Of a DNA stretch of 64,000 nt, positions 27,069 through 35,604 are shown piece after piece. Location of the stretch: the NCBI RefSeq assembly GCF_003318255.1, contig NZ_QOCF01000014.1:1-64000 (forward strand). The letters run 5' to 3'. A program made the translations under genes and the position numbers. Below the pieces are notes generated by a model. The model saw only the letters and a list, made by a program, of their open reading frames with translations, made no database searches and was not told the origin of the DNA. The stretch comes from Ruegeria sp. A3M17 (GTDB lineage Bacteria > Pseudomonadota > Alphaproteobacteria > Rhodobacterales > Rhodobacteraceae). Within the stretch, counting starts at the first letter, position 1. Each line of letters opens with the position of its first letter.

Positions 27069-27618
27069 ACCGCATTGCGGACATTCACTGCAGACAACCT
27101 TACGGCTGGTTTGTCCGCGTCTCGATGGTCTGACCAGGTTGCAGCGAAAGGTCGGTCTGAATTCGGCCCCTCAGATTGGTTTCCAATGACCAGTCTGGCG
27201 ACATCGACTACAATACAGCTATAGGTGTGCCGCACTGGCGAGAGAATGCTGCGTCAGCAGTCGCTGCGTCAGCAAAAGGCGGGTCTGTCCGCATCACCGC
27301 CATCTGCGCACCACTCAGAGAATGTCCGGTTAGCGTGGTTCGCGACCTGCTGCATGAGCGAAAGACCGAGGTGTGTTCAAGGTCTGGTAGGGGCTCATAC
27401 CTCCGGTCGGGGCACGTCGCAGAGAATGGCGGCAGAGAGCCCAAAGCCGCCGTTGCCGAGTGATCTGGTAGCTGCGGGTGCACTAGGTTGCTTACAGCCC
27501 GAAGCGGACATTGGATTTGAGCGCACTTGGCGGGTCAGCGGAAAAAGCTGCCAGCCTGGATGATCGTCTTTTCTCTAGCGAAAATTTGTTGGTTGTTTTC
27601 CAATAGACCCAATAAAAG
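27069..27618. other. Gene-free stretch with repeats
   Basis: No credible gene. It contains the partner (27185-27305) of the 9651-9771 repeat, a doubled CTGCGTCAGCA (27249-27274) and CGCAGAGAATGGCGGCAG near 27416, shared with 2044-2061. Motifs AAGCGGACATT (near 27512) and TTGCAGCGAAAGGTCGG (near 27138) also recur in other gaps of the window. Confidence 0.55.
27185..27305. repeat. Dispersed 121-base repeat, copy B
   Basis: Aligns without gaps to 9651-9771; the shared anchors AATGACC, ATGCTGCGTCAGCA and CCGCCATCT sit at equal spacing in both. The copies have diverged by many substitutions. Inside this copy the unit CTGCGTCAGCA occurs twice, 15 bases apart. Confidence 0.6.
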
Positions 27619-27843
27619 TTGCACGCCAACAACGCCGCCATACTCTCGGAACTAAAATTTTCTGAGAAAGAGACTGGAGACTTAACTGCGTTTATGAGGG
27701 AGCTGTCTTGTGCGCAGTCGCCCGAGGTTCAAACTTATGACTTCATTCTTGCAGATCAGGTCAGAACAACAACCGCTGTTCGCTGCAACTTACGTGAATA
27801 TCTGCAGCATGTCCGAAGGGTACACAAGTATCCATCGGGATAG
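27619..27843 (+). pseudogene. Possible 3' remnant of a cytochrome c peroxidase-like gene
   Basis: A 74-codon frame containing FSEKETGDLTAFMRELSC, which resembles the C-terminal tail of di-haem cytochrome c peroxidase/MauG proteins (usually L-x-EKADLVAFLRAL). No haem motif (CxxCH) is present and no ribosome site precedes the frame, so if the resemblance is real this is only the end of a lost gene. Confidence is low because the match is one short helix. Confidence 0.25.
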
Positions 27844-28058
27844 CCACCCCCCCCAAAAAAACAAAGAGTGAATGGAGTGACCTACATTACCAAAAATAGT
27901 TTTTGGTTCCAAATGCATCTGCCCTTCAAAAAAGTTTGTTCCAAGTACTTTCGAAAAGTCCGCACGACGCCCATCGTCTAAATTTTTTTGTTTTCAATAC
28001 AGTAAGGCGCTGTATCTTGAACGGAAAGGACCACCGTTGGGACGCGGGAGATTTCACA
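27844..28058. other. Leader region of antiporter gene
   Basis: A/T-rich 215-base stretch ahead of the antiporter gene, with homopolymer runs near 27850. It should contain the promoter, but no clear -35/-10 pair or operator was recognised. Confidence 0.3.
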
Positions 28059-29759
28059 ATGGAATTGATTACAGAACAACTGCGCGCCTTCCCGATCATG
28101 GCACTGTTTCTTTGTCTGGGTCTGGGATACGGCGTAGGGAAGTTTCGGGTCGGCAAGTTCGAACTGGGGGGCATCGCTGGCACGTTGTTGGTGGCGGTCT
28201 TCATTGGCCAGATCGGCGGTATCAACCTTAGCACCGATGTTCAGAACGTTTTCTTTTCTCTCTTCATATTTATGGTCGGCTATAATGGCGGGCCTCAATT
28301 TTTTGCGGCCTTGAATCGAACTGCGCTGACCAAGTTACTTGCCGCGTTTATGATGACCCTCTGGGGGTTGTTTTTTGTTATAGTTGTTGCTCGGTTGGCC
28401 GGCTTGGATAAAGGGTTGGCGGCTGGATTGGCCGCTGGTGGCCTGACACAATCAGCGATCATTGGCACAGCTGGAAATGCCATCGATCTGCTTGGCCTGG
28501 CCGCAGATGAGGCGGAAAAGTTAAAAACCAACATCGCCGTAGGATACTCGGTTACTTATATCTTCGGCTCGATCGGCCCAATATTGGCAGTTAGTGTCAT
28601 TCCAATCATTATGCGTGTCGACCTGCGGCAAGAAGCGATTAAGCTGGCTCAGAAACTCAGCGGCGGCGGTCGCAAACTGGAGGAAGGTGAGTTCCTTCCT
28701 ATGAACCGGTTTGACGCCCGTGCCTATCAGGTAAATGCCGATGCAACCATTGCCGGAAAGCCCGTCAAAGACATCGAAAGCAGCTATGATGGCGATCTGA
28801 TCGTCGAACGGTTACTCCACGATGGCGCTCCTGTGGATCCGAATACTGAAACAGTAGTCAATGCCGGAGACGTTGTGGTCGTCTCCGGCCTCGTAGCGAC
28901 TTTGACCCAGTTCGAGCGTAGCGCCAGTGGTGAAATCGGAGAGTATCCTCCTGAACTGACGGTTGTAGAGGAACGTCGTAACGTAGTGGTCACCAACCGC
29001 AAACTGACTGGCAAAACGTTGGCAGAATTGAGCGAGGCTCTGACGGCGGATCAGAGGCGCGGTGTTCACATCTCAAAGATCACCCGCATGGGCCATGATG
29101 TCCCCGTTCTGCACAACACTGAGATACACGCAGGTGACGAGGTCAGTATTGTCGGTCACAAGGGCGATCTGAACCGAGTTGCGAAAGTCGCGGGCTACGT
29201 TCCCCCTTCGGCCTCGGTAACCAATTTCATTGCATTGGGGATCGGTGTGGCCATCGGCTTTCTGATAGGAGAGATCAGTTTTGTCATCGCAGGAACGAAG
29301 GTGGCTTTGGGGTCCGGCCTCGGTTGCCTAGTTACAGGGTTGATCATCGGCTACATGCGCATCCGGCGACCCAAGATCGGCGGTATTAACCGTGGGGCCG
29401 CGAATTTCCTTCAGAGCTTTGGATTAGCTGTGTTTGTTGGTGTCGTTGGCCTCAATGCAGGCAAGCCGGCACTAGAGGCGATTCAGGAATATGGGATCAC
29501 GCTGCTGCTGTTGGGTGTAGTGGTTACATTGATGCCCATGATCGTGCAGTTCCCAATCAACTATTTCGCCCTGCGGATAAAAAACCCGATTGAGGCCTGT
29601 GCGGTTGTGACCGGATCACGCTCGGGCAATCCCGGTTTTGCGACACTATTGGAAAAGGCCGGAAACTCGACTCCCACACCAGCCTTTACCATGACATATG
29701 CCGTGGCCAACATTTTCCTGACGCTCTGGGGACCGTTGGTTGTGGCTTTTGTTCCGTAA
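28059..29759 (+). CDS. aspT: Aspartate:alanine antiporter (AspT/AAEX family)
   Basis: Transporter of 566 residues. Five or so N-terminal membrane helices, a central cytoplasmic region with two RCK_C (TrkA_C) domains (about residues 200-370) and a second set of helices match the AAEX layout. The duplicated AspT/YidE/YbjL motif is visible as GLAAGGLTQSAIIGTAGNAI and later VVTGSRSGNPGFATLLEKAG. ATG 28059 has GGGAG nine bases upstream. It converges with the aspartate 4-decarboxylase gene. Together they would exchange aspartate for alanine and generate proton motive force. Confidence 0.88.
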   Translation: MELITEQLRAFPIMALFLCLGLGYGVGKFRVGKFELGGIAGTLLVAVFIGQIGGINLSTDVQNVFFSLFIFMVGYNGGPQFFAALNRTALTKLLAAFMMTLWGLFFVIVVARLAGLDKGLAAGLAAGGLTQSAIIGTAGNAIDLLGLAADEAEKLKTNIAVGYSVTYIFGSIGPILAVSVIPIIMRVDLRQEAIKLAQKLSGGGRKLEEGEFLPMNRFDARAYQVNADATIAGKPVKDIESSYDGDLIVERLLHDGAPVDPNTETVVNAGDVVVVSGLVATLTQFERSASGEIGEYPPELTVVEERRNVVVTNRKLTGKTLAELSEALTADQRRGVHISKITRMGHDVPVLHNTEIHAGDEVSIVGHKGDLNRVAKVAGYVPPSASVTNFIALGIGVAIGFLIGEISFVIAGTKVALGSGLGCLVTGLIIGYMRIRRPKIGGINRGAANFLQSFGLAVFVGVVGLNAGKPALEAIQEYGITLLLLGVVVTLMPMIVQFPINYFALRIKNPIEACAVVTGSRSGNPGFATLLEKAGNSTPTPAFTMTYAVANIFLTLWGPLVVAFVP

Positions 29760-29808
29760 GTCAAACCGGAAATGGGCGCGACAACCGGGATCCTAACTTG
29801 GAAGGGTG

Positions 29809-29842
29809 GGATCAGCGTGTGTGCCAATCATCACGTTGATCC
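29809..29842. terminator. Hairpin between convergent aspT and aspD genes
   Basis: GGATCAGCGTG and CACGTTGATCC pair over 11 positions (one G-T wobble) around a 12-base loop, midway in the 107-base gap between the convergent genes. A pyrimidine-rich run follows on the plus strand, but not a clean T tract. Probably a bidirectional terminator. Confidence 0.5.
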
Positions 29843-29866
29843 GTTCCTCTTTGCTATTGCTAGATC

Positions 29867-31498
29867 TCAACCGTGCAAAGGCAGTCCTTTCGAGGCACGG
29901 TAGGCCTGCACGTAACCAGTGGCCACCGCGCGCACCGCTTTTCCGATCTGACGGTAAGCGCTGTCATCCAAATTGGCGAACGATACTCGCGCCGACCAGT
30001 TGGGCGCGTCAAAGCCCGATCCATTCAGCAAAACGATCCCGTGATCCTGAGCCAGTTTGAAGGATATATCTAGCGGGTGGACATTCTCCTTAATCCATTC
30101 GACCACCTCTTCGCCCACGTATTTACGGAGCCAGAATTCGAAGTCGATGATACCGTAGTATTTGTCGTATAGCGGGTTATCTGGAACTTCTATGCCCATC
30201 CCTTCGACCAATTCGTCAAAGCGATGCTTCAGAATACCCCAGCAGAATTTCTGATAGGTTTTCTCTTCGTCCATAAGCTCGACCAGTGAAAACAAAGTCA
30301 TCATCACCTGCTGCGGCAGTGATAGACCTGCGGTGTGGTTCAGCGCAACATCGCGGCTGTCGGCGACGATCCGGTCGATGAACTTGAACGAGGATGGATC
30401 AGGCGTCAACGTTTCGTACCGGGCGTTGACGACGGCCTTGGTTTCGTCCGGAGCCTCCGCAATCATCTTGTCGAAGATGTTGTTCTCGGCCACCAAAATC
30501 GCGCCCAAACGCCACCCGGTGCAACCAAAATACTTGGAGTAGGAATAGACCCCGATGGTGTTCTCAGGCAGATGCCCCATGACCGACTGAAAGTTTGGAA
30601 TAAAGGTCCCGTAAACGTCGTCAGTCAAAATGATCAGGTCCGGACGGCGGGTTTTTACGAACTCAACAAGCCTGGTCATGACTTCGGGACTGATAGCGAC
30701 TGAAGACGGGTTGCCCGGGTTGACCAGAAACAATGCTTTGACTATCGGGTCTGACAAAAGTTCGAAATCATCGTCGTTCAGTTGAAAGTGGTCCTCTTCT
30801 TTCGAAGATACATCCACGGTGTTCAGCCCATAGTCTTCAAGTACCGGCATTTCCAGATAGGGCGTGAAAATCGGTGTGCCCAACGCAATGGTGTCGCCGG
30901 CATTCAGCAACCGCTGGTTCTTGAGTGCCTTGAAAATATAACACATCGCAGCGGTTCCACCCTCAACTGCGTAGATATCGAACTTCGCATCCGGACGGTG
31001 CCCCGCGCACATCGCCCACATAACGTATTCGTGGACAATCGCCTCGTTGTGCTGCATGCACCGGTCGGGCATCGGGTAGTGGTCGCCAACAATACCGTCG
31101 GTCAACTCGAGCACGAAATCGTCCGGTGTAAAACCAAATTTCTCAATCGCAAAATCCACTACGGCCACCAAAGTTTCCGCACCTGGAGGGCCGTTTCCTT
31201 CAACCGATTTGGAACAATATGCTTTTAGCCGGTCATAACAGCCTGGCCCTTGCGGCACCCCGGCCAAACCGACCTGCGGCTCATTACGATGGCGCTGAGC
31301 TTCTGTCATAGCGAACTGCCCTAAAAGGAAAAACGCCTCCCGCGCTTTAGTGGCGATCCAGTTAGGGTTCCCTCGACCAGCATTAAGGTATGGCAGAGCC
31401 ATCTGCCGCGCCTCTTTTTGCGCCAACTTGATAAGTTCGTCTTTGATTTGGAAAGGACTTAGGTTTTCAAATTTATGCAGGTTGAGCGATTCTGGCAT
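29867..31498 (-). CDS. aspD: Aspartate 4-decarboxylase (bifunctional with aspartate transaminase)
   Basis: PLP enzyme of 543 residues, the full length of the AspD family. The PLP lysine is K322 in YSYSKYFGCTGWRLGA; other family marks are ELTDGIVGDHYPMPDRCM, FLVNPGNPSSVAIS and LTDDVYGTFIPNF. It removes the beta carboxyl of L-aspartate to give L-alanine and CO2. AAGGAT precedes ATG. The facing aspT gene supplies the matching exchanger, as in Tetragenococcus and Comamonas. Cytoplasmic, dodecameric in characterised members. Confidence 0.95.
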   Translation of the reverse strand: MPESLNLHKFENLSPFQIKDELIKLAQKEARQMALPYLNAGRGNPNWIATKAREAFFLLGQFAMTEAQRHRNEPQVGLAGVPQGPGCYDRLKAYCSKSVEGNGPPGAETLVAVVDFAIEKFGFTPDDFVLELTDGIVGDHYPMPDRCMQHNEAIVHEYVMWAMCAGHRPDAKFDIYAVEGGTAAMCYIFKALKNQRLLNAGDTIALGTPIFTPYLEMPVLEDYGLNTVDVSSKEEDHFQLNDDDFELLSDPIVKALFLVNPGNPSSVAISPEVMTRLVEFVKTRRPDLIILTDDVYGTFIPNFQSVMGHLPENTIGVYSYSKYFGCTGWRLGAILVAENNIFDKMIAEAPDETKAVVNARYETLTPDPSSFKFIDRIVADSRDVALNHTAGLSLPQQVMMTLFSLVELMDEEKTYQKFCWGILKHRFDELVEGMGIEVPDNPLYDKYYGIIDFEFWLRKYVGEEVVEWIKENVHPLDISFKLAQDHGIVLLNGSGFDAPNWSARVSFANLDDSAYRQIGKAVRAVATGYVQAYRASKGLPLHG

Positions 31499-32245
31499 GA
31501 CATCAAATCCTTGCGTTAAAACAGATGACGTAGTTTAGCGGATCGCATGCAAGGCAATGTGTCAATTAAAACAACGCTAATTGAAGGGAGCTGTGTAAAG
31601 CCGAGGATTGCGAATCTTCTTTACAAGCCTTAGCTGTAACCATTTTGCAACGCAGACAGAGCGATGGAGATTGCGCCGACGCTTTGGGCTCGGAGCTGAC
31701 TTCCCACGAAAATTTGCAAGGTTCACCATCTGCTCAACGCTGCCGTTTGTAACGCCACGTACTGCATACGCAGCGAAGGTCCGCTTGGTGGCCTACTTGC
31801 TTGAGCCAACTAATACAGGGATGTCCGATTCCACCAATCTCGGATGTCTACGGAAGGTCTGCTGTGGGCTGACTTCTGTCTTCCGGACCAAAAATGCGGA
31901 TGGCCGCAAAGTCCCGTAAGACAGCTGTTGATCGACGACCGATCCAATTTTTACTTTGGATGGCTTTGAACGAATATAGGCTCAACTTAGTATTTTTCTT
32001 TGTTGTTAATCGATTTTCTCAGAACGGCAATTGTTCGACAAAGGTCAAATCCTGCTCCCGCAACCAGCGTCAGATAATCCAAAAAAACCACGGTCAGACT
32101 GCAAGTGATCCCACGGATCAATTGCTTAACATCCGCACCTCGTCAGCCTCATAACCGCAACATCAAAGACACAAATCCCAATCCCGTAATAATCGCGATA
32201 TCTCAGGCAGATCAAAAACAGTACAAAAGACCAGGTCTTTACCGA
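31499..32245. other. Gene-free stretch
   Basis: About 750 bases without a credible gene. Short frames (31608-31919, 31894-32154) lack ribosome sites and recognisable motifs. The middle (about 31750-31900) carries CGCAGCGAAGGTCCGCTT and other pieces of the dispersed repeat family. The part next to aspD should hold its promoter. Confidence 0.5.
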
Positions 32246-33265
32246 TCAGAATTGAGCGGGAGACTTACCCGTCCGGAACCGGGTCGGCGTCACGCCGGTC
32301 TGACCGCGAAAAAATCGGGTGAAGTGGGATTTGTCCGAATATCCCAGCATTAGGCTGATTTCATTGATCGTCTTGCTTTCGCAGCTCAGAAGTTCCTTGG
32401 CGACGTCGACCTTGAGGCGTTTGACCTCGCGGGGCAGGGTCGTGCCCTGTTGTTGAAGAGCCCTCAGTAGCCGATCTGGCTTAAGGCCCAACAGGCGGGC
32501 CACGGTTGGTGGGCTCAGGTCAACTTCGTCCAATTTGTCGCGCAATACTGACCGTATGGCTGCGACCACTGTGATTTCTTCTTGTTGGTAGGCATCCATT
32601 TCCGGTTCGGCTGCGGTGTCGGATGATTGAGATTTGAAAAGCCAGTCTACCGGAAAACTGAATTGCATCCCGGAATCGGTTCCAAGTCCGATCTCGATGC
32701 CCTTGTAGCCAAGCGGCACCCCGTTGATATAGCGGCTTTCCCACCGGACTACCGATGGGTCCCAGGAATTCGCAACCACGGCTTGCAGTAGACGCACGTA
32801 GATCGCGGCACCAAATCCTGTGACTTGTACCGGAGGCACTGCCGGTTCCTGCTGCCGTTCTATCCGATAGGTTGCTTTGTCCGCATCGACAATCAGCCTG
32901 TGGCGTACTGAGCTGGATTCTTGCGGAACAAGGCGCACAAAGCGGGCAAAGAACTCAAAGAGTGTTTTGGATGAACGTCGGGCCTGCGAAAAGGGCGGCC
33001 ACCCATGCAAGTCAAAAGACTCGCCCACATGCAGCCCAAGATAACGGTCGCCGGCTAGGTCCGAAAAGGCGTTGAGCAGCCCATAAACCAATTCTGAATG
33101 CACATAAACGGATGGATCAGAAAGGAGCTCGGCCTGAATGCCCACCTGATCCAAAGCTGGTTGTGGGTTAATTCGGCGTTCGGTGAGATAGTGCAGAAAC
33201 GGCGCTGCCAAGGCGAGCCGAATAAAACCTTCGCTTTGGCCCTGGGCAATGGTGTTGATGGGCAT
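32246..33265 (-). CDS. AraC family transcriptional regulator
   Basis: Regulator of about 339 residues. The N-terminal domain is of the arabinose-binding-like kind (GDRYLGLHVGESFDLHGWPP, VRWESRYINGVPLGYKGIEI). The C-terminal double helix-turn-helix ends in NEISLMLGYSDKSHFTRFFRGQTGVTPTRFR. The start near 33265 (PINTIAQGQ) is chosen; an upstream TTG would add 31 residues and overlap the next gene's leader. It is divergent from the amidohydrolase-DUF3299-porin operon and probably controls it. Confidence 0.88.
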   Translation of the reverse strand: MPINTIAQGQSEGFIRLALAAPFLHYLTERRINPQPALDQVGIQAELLSDPSVYVHSELVYGLLNAFSDLAGDRYLGLHVGESFDLHGWPPFSQARRSSKTLFEFFARFVRLVPQESSSVRHRLIVDADKATYRIERQQEPAVPPVQVTGFGAAIYVRLLQAVVANSWDPSVVRWESRYINGVPLGYKGIEIGLGTDSGMQFSFPVDWLFKSQSSDTAAEPEMDAYQQEEITVVAAIRSVLRDKLDEVDLSPPTVARLLGLKPDRLLRALQQQGTTLPREVKRLKVDVAKELLSCESKTINEISLMLGYSDKSHFTRFFRGQTGVTPTRFRTGKSPAQF

Positions 33266-33396
33266 GTATTCACCTTTCGGAGCCGACCTGGTGGCCAATT
33301 TTTGCGCCATATTCGAACAATCACAAGAAAAAGTGGCAACAGGCCGTAGTGAATCCAAACTATGGTGATTTATATTCGAATATTATGAGGTTACTT

Positions 33397-34794
33397 ATGG
33401 ACAGATCACGTAATCCCCTTCTTTCGACCGCGTTTATTGCGGCGTTCAGTTTTCTTGGCCTGTCTGCGACAGCTCAGGATGCTGAGGCGCCACAAACATT
33501 ATTCACCAATGTTCACGTGTTTGACGGCGTGAATGAACAGCGTATCGAAAACGCCAGTGTGCTGGTTGAGGGCAACCTGATCAAATCCGTCTCAACAGAC
33601 ACAATAGACGCGCCGAATGCGACCGTTGTTGACGGCGGTGGGCGTACTTTGTCCCCTGGTTTCATCGAACTTCATGCGCATCTTATGCTGATGGGGCCGA
33701 CCCTGCCGGCTATGGAGGCCAACACAACCTGGGAAGACTTTGCCATTCACGGCGCGCGGATGGCTGAAATGTATCTCATGCAAGGATTTACCACTGTCAG
33801 GGACGCTGGCGGTGCCAATGGTGGGCTTCGCCGAGCAATTGACGCGGGGCAAATCGATGGTCCCCGCTACTTTCCCTCTGGTGCTTTCATAGGAACGCGC
33901 GGGGGGCACGCCGACTTTGCCAATTTCACAGCGCCTCCCGGTTCGGAAACAAACATGGGCCGGTTGAACATGGCGCAGGAAGCGAGCGGCGTTGATGATG
34001 TCTACAAATACGCGCGCAACAATTTCCGCATGGGCGCCACGCAGTTGAAATTCATGCAATCTGGCGGTGTCGTTTCGGCGTTTGACCCGTGGCAATTGCT
34101 TGCCGGGTCCCGCGAAGAAATTGAGGCCGCTGTACAGGTCGCAAACGAATATGGCAGCTATGTCATGGCGCATTCTTATCGCAAGGAGGCGATCCTGAGT
34201 GCCCTGGACGCCGGAGTGATGTCCATCGAACACGGGTTCTCTTTTGACTGCGAAATCGCCGAGGTCATGAACGAGAAGGGCGCTTACATCACAACAAACC
34301 TGACCGCTTTTGATCCGGGCCTGCTTGACATTCCTGCAGTGGCGAACGTGCCCGCCAGCCTTGCCAAGGCCAAGTCTGCATCCGCTACTTTTGCGGGTTA
34401 TATCGACAACATGAAAGAATGTCCGGTGAAGCGCGGGTTCCAGACCGACTGTGTTGGCTCGGTCGAGGCCTGCAACATTCAGATCGCTTATGAAAAACAC
34501 CTGAACAATGAATTTTTCGGTGCCCATACATCCATGGTGACACTGACCTCAATCGGTGGTGAAGCTGTTGCGCTGTCTGGTGATTTCATGAACCCATATA
34601 TCGCTGGAAAACTGGGCGTGATCGAAGAAGGAGCCTACGCCGATATTCTGCTGATCGATGGTAACCCGCTCGAGGATTTCTCGGTCGTGGGAACTGGGGA
34701 TCAATGGTTTGGAGCTGAACCACGGCCGGAAAGTCCGGAAACCATTCGCTTGATCATGAAAGACGGTGTCATCTACAAAAACACGTTGGAGTGA
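33397..34794 (+). CDS. Exported amidohydrolase family protein
   Basis: Protein of 465 residues with a signal peptide (LLSTAFIAAFSFLGLSATAQ) and the metal-dependent TIM-barrel of imidazolonepropionase/prolidase-like amidohydrolases: PGFIELHAHLML, TTVRDAGGANGG, Lys in TQLKFMQSGGV, MAHSYRKEA and SIEHGF. The usual Asp of strand 8 (GTD) appears replaced: the region reads FFGAHTSMVTL. ATG 33397 has TGAGG seven bases upstream. It is the first gene of an operon with a DUF3299 protein and a porin. A secreted or periplasmic peptidase/amidase is the likely role. Confidence 0.82.
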   Translation: MDRSRNPLLSTAFIAAFSFLGLSATAQDAEAPQTLFTNVHVFDGVNEQRIENASVLVEGNLIKSVSTDTIDAPNATVVDGGGRTLSPGFIELHAHLMLMGPTLPAMEANTTWEDFAIHGARMAEMYLMQGFTTVRDAGGANGGLRRAIDAGQIDGPRYFPSGAFIGTRGGHADFANFTAPPGSETNMGRLNMAQEASGVDDVYKYARNNFRMGATQLKFMQSGGVVSAFDPWQLLAGSREEIEAAVQVANEYGSYVMAHSYRKEAILSALDAGVMSIEHGFSFDCEIAEVMNEKGAYITTNLTAFDPGLLDIPAVANVPASLAKAKSASATFAGYIDNMKECPVKRGFQTDCVGSVEACNIQIAYEKHLNNEFFGAHTSMVTLTSIGGEAVALSGDFMNPYIAGKLGVIEEGAYADILLIDGNPLEDFSVVGTGDQWFGAEPRPESPETIRLIMKDGVIYKNTLE

Positions 34795-34839
34795 TTTACG
34801 GTGGATGCGCAGAACTGGGCGATGTGACGGGGATCGTAG

Positions 34840-35604
34840 ATGAGAGCTTTGTATGGGATTGCTACCGTAATTGCACTGGCCCTGACCAGTCCTATCGCAA
34901 CGGCGGCGCCGGGCGTCGCACTTGACTGGTCTGATCTGCCGGACCCATCGGTTCAAACCTTTGAGGACCCGTACCGTGACCTCAGTCCAGAACAGTTTGA
35001 CGACGTCCTTTTCGTGGTCCGAATGCGCGGCAGGCTGCAGCAGGATGTTGGAACCGCAAAAGAACGGCACGAATGGCAGGAGCTTCTGACCGAGACTGAA
35101 GACGCCCTCGTAGAGAGTGGAGTTAATGTCGACTGGTTGCTGAATCAGCGGCAGGTCGTGACCGAGCGACGCAAAATGGCTGCGACCGCGGGTAATCAGA
35201 AATTCGATGGTCAGACGGTCACATTGGCCGGGTTCGCAATTCCGGCACCGGCAGATGCGGATGGTCGGCCTGTGGTCTATCTGGTGCCGGAACGGGGAAT
35301 GTGCAGCCACATGCCTCCGCCGCCTCCAAACCAGATGATCCGGGTACGGTTAAGCGGGGACTGGACCCCCAGTTATTTTCACGAGCCTGTGCGGTTGACC
35401 GGGACACTGACCATTGATCCGTCGGATCAAAGCATGATGGTTGTAGATGGGTTGATGCCCATGCGCGCGACCTTTCAACTTGATGCCTACAACGCCGAGA
35501 CATTGGAAACCCGCGGTGACCGCCTAGAGTGGACCCAAAGCGTTACCGATCGCCTTCGCGCAGCAGGCAATCGCAAAACCGGGGGCGTTGAGACGCTCGA
35601 ATGA
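34840..35604 (+). CDS. DUF3299 protein, exported
   Basis: Protein of 254 residues with a signal peptide (YGIATVIALALTSPIATAAP). The C-terminal half is the DUF3299 domain, recognised by VTLAGFAIP, the Pro-rich MCSHMPPPPPNQMIRV and PVRLTGTLTID. DUF3299 proteins often sit near ABC exporters or lipoproteins and have no known activity. Here it is between the amidohydrolase and the porin, and its stop overlaps the porin start (ATGA), so the genes are coupled. Confidence 0.85.
   Translation: MRALYGIATVIALALTSPIATAAPGVALDWSDLPDPSVQTFEDPYRDLSPEQFDDVLFVVRMRGRLQQDVGTAKERHEWQELLTETEDALVESGVNVDWLLNQRQVVTERRKMAATAGNQKFDGQTVTLAGFAIPAPADADGRPVVYLVPERGMCSHMPPPPPNQMIRVRLSGDWTPSYFHEPVRLTGTLTIDPSDQSMMVVDGLMPMRATFQLDAYNAETLETRGDRLEWTQSVTDRLRAAGNRKTGGVETLE

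Noticed and set aside
31608..32154. Two short plus-strand frames in the gap after aspD
   Set aside because: No ribosome sites, no motif, and they overlap repeat-like sequence.
33592..34527. Long open frame on the minus strand (311 codons)
   Set aside because: It lies opposite the amidohydrolase, has no ribosome site and no domain; a shadow of high-GC coding sequence.
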